A stretch of 54,912 bases of DNA from a virus, in IMG/VR virus record IMGVR_UViG_3300008108_004142, positions 1 to 54,912 of that record. One strand, 5' to 3'. Of the stretch, positions 47,299-53,131 are shown one piece after another; position 1 is the first letter of the stretch, and the number at the start of each line of letters is the position of its first letter. The notes beneath the pieces were generated by a model that ran no database searches, was not told the DNA's origin, and saw nothing but the letters and a program-made list of their open reading frames with translations. Made by a program: the position numbers and the translations under genes.

Positions 47299-47670
47299 AT
47301 GCGAATTAGAGAACTACTTGAAGGTAAAAAATTTAACGATTTAGATTTTGTCACCAAGGACCAGGACGGTGAAAGCATCAACTATGACTTAATTGAAGAT
47401 CTTACATTCTTCATGAATAACGACGACGATGCTTATAGACGTCATTTATACCCTAGTCTAGCTAAATGTTTAGATCAACTAAAATCAAAGAAAAACACAA
47501 CACCGTCCTTTTTTGAATCAGCGGTTGAAAACAGCTACAACGATTATTGTAAAAAATATCCTATTCGCCAACTTCCGTCTAGCATAGAAAAAGAAATGTT
47601 TGAAGAAATTTGCAAAAAATTACATGACGATGTTTGCAAAGATTACGAAGACGGAAAGTACAAGGACTAA
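47299..47670 (+). CDS. hypothetical protein with capsid-targeting-like leader, 123 aa
   Basis: The N-terminus MRIRELLE-GK is a short amphipathic helix ending in LxE, the type cut by the T4 prohead protease. The rest is charged, helical and acidic (LIEDLTFFMNNDDDAYRRH, then SSIEKEMFEEICKKLHDD), with four cysteines but no clear zinc motif. Two bases separate it from the next gene, which shares the leader. Function unknown; packaging into the head is inference. Confidence 0.72.
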   Translation: MRIRELLEGKKFNDLDFVTKDQDGESINYDLIEDLTFFMNNDDDAYRRHLYPSLAKCLDQLKSKKNTTPSFFESAVENSYNDYCKKYPIRQLPSSIEKEMFEEICKKLHDDVCKDYEDGKYKD

Positions 47671-47672
47671 CT

Positions 47673-48824
47673 GTGTTACTTCGAGAATTATTTTATTTTG
47701 AAAATGCTCCGGCAAAAAAGAAGTTAGGCCGTGCATTTAATCACCTCGAAGATTTGGTATTCTTTTACGGAAGTGCAGGAACACTCGAAGCGTTAGATCA
47801 TTTAAAAGATTTAGCAACAGCTGAAGGTGCAAAAAGTGTTAGAATGAAATGGGACGGCAATCCTCAAATATATTGGGGAAGAGAAACAGCCGGCGGTCCG
47901 TTAATACTTGCGGGACACAACGGTTGGAGTAGAGGCGCAAAATATTCTAATAAAAAAGATATCTATAATTTTATTGCACATCAAAGTGGTAGACCTGGAA
48001 CACCAGAGCAACAAAAAGAAAGAGAAACATTTGCTAAACAGTTTGCAAATCTCTATCCGTTGTTTGATGCTGCAACTCCAAGAGACTTTGTTGGATTTGT
48101 TTACGCAGACGGATTATTCTTACAAAGGCCGCAAGTAGATCAAGCAGGCGTTTATACTTTTTGTCCAAACCCAAATAGCCAAACTTGTTATCATGTAAAA
48201 GCGGAAAGCGAACTAGGTCAAAGAATTAGTCGAGCACAAGTAATGGTTGTAGGACATGCTTATTTTGAAAGTTTTGGTATGGACGACAGCGAACAACAGC
48301 CCATGGACGATTTTAGTACGTTTAATCAGACTGTAGGTTTGATTGTACAAGGGCCTATCTATAATCAAGCAGAGATAAAAATAGAAACACAAGAGATAGA
48401 TCAAGTTGAAAATTATCTGCAAAAACATTCTTCACAGATAGACGGATTTTTACAAGGTGTTCCTGGTATGAGTGACCTTAAAGACATTTTGTATAAGTTT
48501 GTCAATCAGACTGCTAAAGCAAAAAACTTAGATAATATAGGAACAGATTTATTTTTCCAATGGTTAAGTAGTAGCGGTGTTAGCGGACCAAAACAACAAA
48601 AGATAAATCAACTAAGTCAACAATTTAACGGCGCATTAGAAGCAATTTTTACACTAGTAAGACAAATACAAGATATTAAAGATAATGTAATTGATCAAAT
48701 CGAAGCAGGACACTCAGCAGATGTGTGGGATACTAACGGCGAAGGCCGTGTAAGATACGCTGGACCTAATAAAAAGTTTGGTAATATTAAATTAGTACCT
48801 AGAAAACGTTGGACACCAAAATGA
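47673..48824 (+). CDS. KxDG-containing phage protein with capsid-targeting-like leader, 383 aa
   Basis: The GTG start at 47673 has AAGGA upstream and gives the leader MLLRELFYFE; the frame extends further upstream but only through the previous gene. A KWDG motif at residues 59-62 (SVRMKWDGNPQIYWGR) is followed by a strand and a Gly-rich turn (LILAGHNGWSRG). This resembles motif I (KxDG) of ATP-dependent ligases and capping enzymes, where the Lys takes the nucleotide. The later ligase motifs are not clear, so a nucleotidyltransferase function is only possible. The C-terminal half is helical. It overlaps the next gene by ATGA. Confidence 0.75.
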   Translation: MLLRELFYFENAPAKKKLGRAFNHLEDLVFFYGSAGTLEALDHLKDLATAEGAKSVRMKWDGNPQIYWGRETAGGPLILAGHNGWSRGAKYSNKKDIYNFIAHQSGRPGTPEQQKERETFAKQFANLYPLFDAATPRDFVGFVYADGLFLQRPQVDQAGVYTFCPNPNSQTCYHVKAESELGQRISRAQVMVVGHAYFESFGMDDSEQQPMDDFSTFNQTVGLIVQGPIYNQAEIKIETQEIDQVENYLQKHSSQIDGFLQGVPGMSDLKDILYKFVNQTAKAKNLDNIGTDLFFQWLSSSGVSGPKQQKINQLSQQFNGALEAIFTLVRQIQDIKDNVIDQIEAGHSADVWDTNGEGRVRYAGPNKKFGNIKLVPRKRWTPK

Positions 48825-49828
48825 GATTAAGAGAATTATTTGAAAACATATACGAGATAGCTGACGACACAAAACCGTTTGACGGTGGTTTAAAAACTAT
48901 CGGCATTTGCTACGGGCGTTGGAATCCTCCACATCAAGGGCACAGAGAAGTATGGAAAGAAGCGTCTAAAAATCCTGTTTGGTTTGTAGGCACTAATCAA
49001 GATACAGCTGGTCCTAAAGATCCGTTGCCATATGAAGTGAAATTACAATGCATGGCTGCTGTTTGGCCAAAAGTTGCTGGGCATGTTATTCCAGAACAAG
49101 ATTTATTTGTAATGGCTACTCATATATACGAACAGTATGGTGAAAACGTAAATTTAAATGTCTATACAGACGAAGAATGGTTAGTTAGTAGTTTACAAAA
49201 ATACAACGGTTTAATGAATCAAAAACACGGTGGCTATAAATTTACACAAATTGATTGGAAGAAAACAAAACGTCTAGCTCGTGCTACTGATTTACGTAAT
49301 TCGGTTAGAGATGGAGATGCTGCAAAATTTTATAAAGATGCAGGTGTACCATCTAACACTATGATAGCATTAGGAGAGAAGTCATATCCTATGTTTGAGA
49401 TTGTAGCACATTTCTTAAACAAATATCCTGATAAAAGTAAAAAAGCCGCAGTAGCAGAAGGTTCAGTTGGTAAGGGCGGAACAAAAACTATCGACAAAGA
49501 AAAGAAAGCTGCTATGAAAAATGCTCTTACAATGCCTGATTTAAATATGAGCACTGGCCGCGGCGGCGCATATATGAATTATCGAATGGCAATTGCTCTA
49601 GCAGGTGCTCCTAATTTCCCAACTAAGATGGAAGCAGACAACTGGATTGGCGGCGATCCTTTGCTTAGTTCTTATACTGAAGAAGAATTTGAAATGGTCA
49701 AAGCTGCAGCCAAACAAGTTGGTGCTGGCACTATACAAAACTGGTCAGGCAATCGTAGTCAAGAAATCGCAGACGTAAATAAGACTAGTCCAGTTGCCAA
49801 GCCTAAAAAGAACAAATACGGAGTTTAA
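48821..49828 (+). CDS. NMN adenylyltransferase-like nucleotidyltransferase with capsid-targeting-like leader
   Basis: ATG 48821 overlaps the previous stop and gives the leader MRLRELFE-N; a TTG four codons upstream is rejected. Residues 26-45 (IGICYGRWNPPHQGH...) match the GRFxPxHxGH signature of NadM-type and related nucleotidyltransferases (His38, His41). The ATDLRNSV segment (about 155) corresponds to the second ATP-binding motif. The last 120 residues are a Lys/Ala-rich linker plus a small helical domain (MNYRMAIALAGAPNFPTKMEADNW). It may make NAD or another dinucleotide; the substrate cannot be read. Confidence 0.8.
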   Translation: MRLRELFENIYEIADDTKPFDGGLKTIGICYGRWNPPHQGHREVWKEASKNPVWFVGTNQDTAGPKDPLPYEVKLQCMAAVWPKVAGHVIPEQDLFVMATHIYEQYGENVNLNVYTDEEWLVSSLQKYNGLMNQKHGGYKFTQIDWKKTKRLARATDLRNSVRDGDAAKFYKDAGVPSNTMIALGEKSYPMFEIVAHFLNKYPDKSKKAAVAEGSVGKGGTKTIDKEKKAAMKNALTMPDLNMSTGRGGAYMNYRMAIALAGAPNFPTKMEADNWIGGDPLLSSYTEEEFEMVKAAAKQVGAGTIQNWSGNRSQEIADVNKTSPVAKPKKNKYGV

Positions 49829-49830
49829 AA

Positions 49831-50271
49831 GTGGAAGACGAAAAATATTTTGCAGCATTAAAAACAGCATTTGCCAGTGAGTACGCTTTTGCATTAAAAG
49901 CACAAAACTTCCATTGGAACATTGAAGGTCCAAACTTTCCACAGTATCATGCTTTGTTTGAAAAGATCTATGATGAAGTGTACGGCATAATTGATGACTT
50001 TGCTGAAAATCTACGTAAAGTAGGAACATATACACCTGCTAGTTTTTCACGTTTTAATATGTTGACTATGATTGAAGATGAAACACAAATGCTAGACGAA
50101 CGTTCTATGCTAGCCGAATTGTACGCAGACAGTGAAAAAATGGCCAATATCTTTAAAGCTATTTTTCAACTAGCCGAGGAACGCGGAGAGCATGGGTTAA
50201 GCGATTTCTTTGCTGCAAGACAAGATGCACACAAAAAACATAGTTGGATGCTAAGAGCAACACTAAAATAA
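49831..50271 (+). CDS. Dps-like ferritin
   Basis: A 146-aa four-helix protein of the Dps (DNA protection during starvation) family. The ferroxidase ligands are all present: His28 (NFHWN), His40 (QYHALFE), Asp55 and Glu59 (IDDFAENLRKVG). GTG start 2 bases after the previous gene. The N-terminal DNA-binding tail of E. coli Dps is missing, so it would mainly take up iron with peroxide and limit hydroxyl radical formation. Unlike its neighbours it has no capsid-targeting leader. Confidence 0.88.
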   Translation: MEDEKYFAALKTAFASEYAFALKAQNFHWNIEGPNFPQYHALFEKIYDEVYGIIDDFAENLRKVGTYTPASFSRFNMLTMIEDETQMLDERSMLAELYADSEKMANIFKAIFQLAEERGEHGLSDFFAARQDAHKKHSWMLRATLK

Positions 50272-50272
50272 T

Positions 50273-50503
50273 ATGGATGAACTAGCTCAAATTAAAAAGT
50301 TAGCCGGCATTAAACCTTTCCCAGGTTTAACAGAGTATTCTATCGAAGACGGTAGTAATATTAGTTTGACTGGCAACGAAAAAGGCGAGCTAATGAAAAA
50401 ACATAACATCAAACCTGGAACACCTGAATGGTTTCAATTATGGTTTAGTTTACCTAAACTTACAGGAGAAAAACCTGTTGGTCCAGGAATAAGGAAAAAG
50501 TAA
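50273..50503 (+). CDS. conserved small phage protein, 76 aa
   Basis: Starts one base after the Dps stop and ends sharing a base with the next start (TAATG). The N-terminal DELAQIKKLAGIKPF and the C-terminal PGTPEWFQLWFSLPKLTGEKP are known to me from marine T4-like phages as a small conserved unknown. The Trp/Phe-rich end suggests a binding motif. No catalytic residues recognised. Confidence 0.75.
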   Translation: MDELAQIKKLAGIKPFPGLTEYSIEDGSNISLTGNEKGELMKKHNIKPGTPEWFQLWFSLPKLTGEKPVGPGIRKK

Positions 50504-51039
50504 TGAAAGTTATAGAAATTTTATCAGAAATGAGAGGACGTAGAGATGCGTATCAACGTGATTACGATTCTAGCGTAATCGGAATGGGTAAGCGAGATAG
50601 CTACGCATATCAACAAGATGGCGGTGCTAATGACGAAGGTTGGGATCGTGAAGAACCTGCTAAAGATGCGCCACACGATGTACATATCGATGGCCGCAAA
50701 TGGAAAACGTTTGGGTCACGCGGCCACGCTAGTAATGTTGCTCGTAAACTACAATCTAAAGGTAAAAAAGCTACAGTACATAGATCATTAGATGAAACAG
50801 CAACACCTGGAGCTACAAGTGCAGCTAATGTAGGTACAGTAGATGCACCACATATTAGCCCAGGAAAATCTCGTGGAAAAAAGAGTTACATTGGCAGTCC
50901 TTGGGGTGGTAAATCGGGTACAAAATCCCCTGCACAACCCAAAGTAAAACAACCTAAAAAATCAGATGGCACAGCAGTAAACGGCTTAGACATAAAAGGC
51001 TCAAGTTTATTTGGTGGGCCGACCATTAAAAGAAGCTAA
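50503..51039 (+). CDS. basic phage protein with capsid-targeting-like leader, 178 aa
   Basis: The leader MKVIEILSE-M ends in an LxE site. A short folded element around residues 59-93 (DVHIDGRKWKTFGSRGHA, then ARKLQSKGKKATVH) is a recurrent module in phage proteins. The remaining C-terminal 85 residues are low-complexity Gly/Ser/Lys/Pro and basic. Such a basic, disordered, packaged protein would be analogous to the T4 internal proteins that bind DNA in the head, but that is inference. Confidence 0.72.
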   Translation: MKVIEILSEMRGRRDAYQRDYDSSVIGMGKRDSYAYQQDGGANDEGWDREEPAKDAPHDVHIDGRKWKTFGSRGHASNVARKLQSKGKKATVHRSLDETATPGATSAANVGTVDAPHISPGKSRGKKSYIGSPWGGKSGTKSPAQPKVKQPKKSDGTAVNGLDIKGSSLFGGPTIKRS

Positions 51040-51042
51040 ATA
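51035..51042 (+). promoter_or_regulatory. weak late-promoter-like box (GCTAAATA)
   Basis: GCTAAATA overlapping the end of the previous gene, 21 bases before the start at 51064. Two changes from TATAAATA. The same 8-mer stands before the gene at 38941. Confidence 0.35.
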
Positions 51043-51063
51043 TACAATAACGGAGTTTATACC

Positions 51064-52776
51064 ATGCACGACGACATGCAACCAGATACATTAAATCCAG
51101 TACCAGCTGGAGCACAACAAGATCACGAAGGCGCTATGGCCCGTGCTGATCTTTACAAATTAGCCAACTATTCGCTTAAATTATTTAAGAAATTAGATGA
51201 TTCTGCTCAACTAGAAGGTTGGGTACAGGCTAAAATTACTAAAGCAGCTGACTATGTTGCCAGCGTTTATCACTATATGGAATATGAAATGAAATTCAAC
51301 GAATATGGTGAACACTTGGCCAATGCTGAAGTTATGAGCGAAGGACAAAAAGCTCAAATTATTAATAAGTTAACTGAAGCTCGTCAAAAGGTTGCAGCAC
51401 TAAAGAAAATTCAAGCAGACAAGATGTCTGGTAAAAAAGTTGATGAAGGTGTACTTAGCGGTGGTGAACGTCCGTGTGCAGAGTGTGGTGGGAGCGGAAT
51501 GGTTTATGAAGAACCAAAAGCAGTTCCAGATCATGTTAAAGGTAAAGTAGACAAGTATAAGCGCCTAACTAAAGCTATGCATGCCGCCAGCAAGCGTTTG
51601 GATAGAAACAACAACGGTATTCCTGATCATTTAGAGAACGATCAAGAAGTAGGAGAAGACCAAGGCGACCTTAAAAAAGTTGGTGATACAACTAAAACTT
51701 CTAAAGGTGGCACCGTAACTAAAACTTCAACTGGTATCAAGCACGAGCGTGATCCAAGCAGTTATGATGACGGCGGTGATGCTGACGAAAAATCTGGAAA
51801 AGGCACCAAGAGTCATGCTAAAGCACAGTCTGCAGCTGAAAAGAAAGAACGTGCTCCTGCACAAAAACAGTCTAAGACTGGTACATGGGGCATGAAGGAT
51901 GGTGCTAAGTTTGACAATCGTAAGAAAGAAAAAGCTGTTGACGAAACATTTGGTCAAGGCGTTTACGCAGAAGGAAAAGGCAAGAAGCCAGACTTCTTAG
52001 ACATGGATAAAGATGGCGACAAAAAAGAGCCAATGAAAAAAGCTGTCGCTGATAAAAAAGCAGGTCCAAAGAAAGGTGTAAATCCTTTTGCTAAAAAAAC
52101 TAATGAAGCATTAAAAGGCGGTCAACATAAACTAGATGTAGACGATGATGGCGATATCGAAGGCGACGATCTAGCAGACTTACGTGCTGGTAAGAAAAAG
52201 AAAGAAAAGAAAGTTGACGAGTCAGGTAAAAAGACTATGAGTCAGGCCGCAAAAGGAAACGAAAAATACGGCAAGGATGGCATGAAGGCACTAGCTAAAG
52301 CAGGTCGCAATGGCGCAAGTGAAAAGAAATTAGATGCTATTCGTGACAAGCACGACAACTATTCAGAGTCATGGAAGCTAAAAGCTAAAGCTCTTAAAGA
52401 AAACTTAGATGCAATGACACCAGATCAAGATATGGAACTCAGTCTTGACGAAGCAGGTCAGATAGATTTAACAGCATTGTTACAGCAAATACAGCAAACA
52501 GATCCAAAAGGATTAGAGCAAGCCATTGCAGCTGAACAAACTACTCCTGGATCAATTGCAAAATTTATGGATTCTAAAATGAAAGGTGGCGCAAAACCTG
52601 GACAATCACCTACACCAGATGCAAGTGCAACACCAGCAAATCCTACACCTAATCCAACAATGGGTCAAGCACCAACAGCACAACAAGATACTGCTATGGA
52701 TGATCCAGCTAATCAAATCAACGAATCTTCTGAATTAGATCGCATGAAACAATTCTTAACAAGATTAAACGGATAA
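51064..52776 (+). CDS. multidomain charged virion/scaffold-like protein, 570 aa
   Basis: GGAG (51052-51055) precedes the start. N-terminal helical domain (residues about 20-125). A single CAECGGSG zinc-knuckle-like motif near 139 resembles one DnaJ CxxCxGxG repeat. Two calcium-binding-loop-like stretches: DRNNNGIPD near 180 and DVDDDGDIEGDD near 360. Very Lys/Asp/Glu/Gly-rich linkers contain recurrent pieces such as MDKDGDKKEPMKKA and GNEKYGKDGMKALAKAGR, known to me from T4-like marine phages. Several (I/L/V)xE-type sites. It is probably a prohead core or internal head protein; direct proof is lacking. Confidence 0.75.
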   Translation: MHDDMQPDTLNPVPAGAQQDHEGAMARADLYKLANYSLKLFKKLDDSAQLEGWVQAKITKAADYVASVYHYMEYEMKFNEYGEHLANAEVMSEGQKAQIINKLTEARQKVAALKKIQADKMSGKKVDEGVLSGGERPCAECGGSGMVYEEPKAVPDHVKGKVDKYKRLTKAMHAASKRLDRNNNGIPDHLENDQEVGEDQGDLKKVGDTTKTSKGGTVTKTSTGIKHERDPSSYDDGGDADEKSGKGTKSHAKAQSAAEKKERAPAQKQSKTGTWGMKDGAKFDNRKKEKAVDETFGQGVYAEGKGKKPDFLDMDKDGDKKEPMKKAVADKKAGPKKGVNPFAKKTNEALKGGQHKLDVDDDGDIEGDDLADLRAGKKKKEKKVDESGKKTMSQAAKGNEKYGKDGMKALAKAGRNGASEKKLDAIRDKHDNYSESWKLKAKALKENLDAMTPDQDMELSLDEAGQIDLTALLQQIQQTDPKGLEQAIAAEQTTPGSIAKFMDSKMKGGAKPGQSPTPDASATPANPTPNPTMGQAPTAQQDTAMDDPANQINESSELDRMKQFLTRLNG

Positions 52777-52780
52777 AAGC

Positions 52781-53098
52781 ATGGACACAGGTTTAAAATC
52801 AGATATAACTAAGTTTTTATCTATTATAGATAAAAATGATGTTTCTATTCTGAAAGAAGAACAGGATAATAATCGTGTGCTTAATGAGGGTGCAAACCCT
52901 CATAAAGTATCGTTGCCTGTTCAAATGGCCATGCAACATTATCAAAAAGATGCTGTTAAAAAAGATTCGGTGTTAAAAAAATATTTTAAAGAAGCAGAAG
53001 AATCTGCTTTACAAATAACAGCTGAAAGAAAAAAAATGTTGTCTCAATATGCACAAAAAATTTCTAATAAAATTTTAGAAAGATCTAGAGGTATTTAA
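52781..53098 (+). CDS. conserved phage protein, 105 aa
   Basis: Four bases after the previous stop. Two parts: a less conserved start (MDTGLKSDITKFLSIIDKND), then a block with HKVSLPVQMAMQHYQKD followed by a long charged helix (LKKYFKEAEESALQITAERKKMLSQYAQKI). The second part resembles a conserved unknown protein of T4-like cyanophages located near head genes. Coiled-coil character suggests a structural or scaffold role. Confidence 0.75.
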   Translation: MDTGLKSDITKFLSIIDKNDVSILKEEQDNNRVLNEGANPHKVSLPVQMAMQHYQKDAVKKDSVLKKYFKEAEESALQITAERKKMLSQYAQKISNKILERSRGI

Positions 53099-53131
53099 AC
53101 AACAAATTATAATTTGAATCAGGAAAATAAA

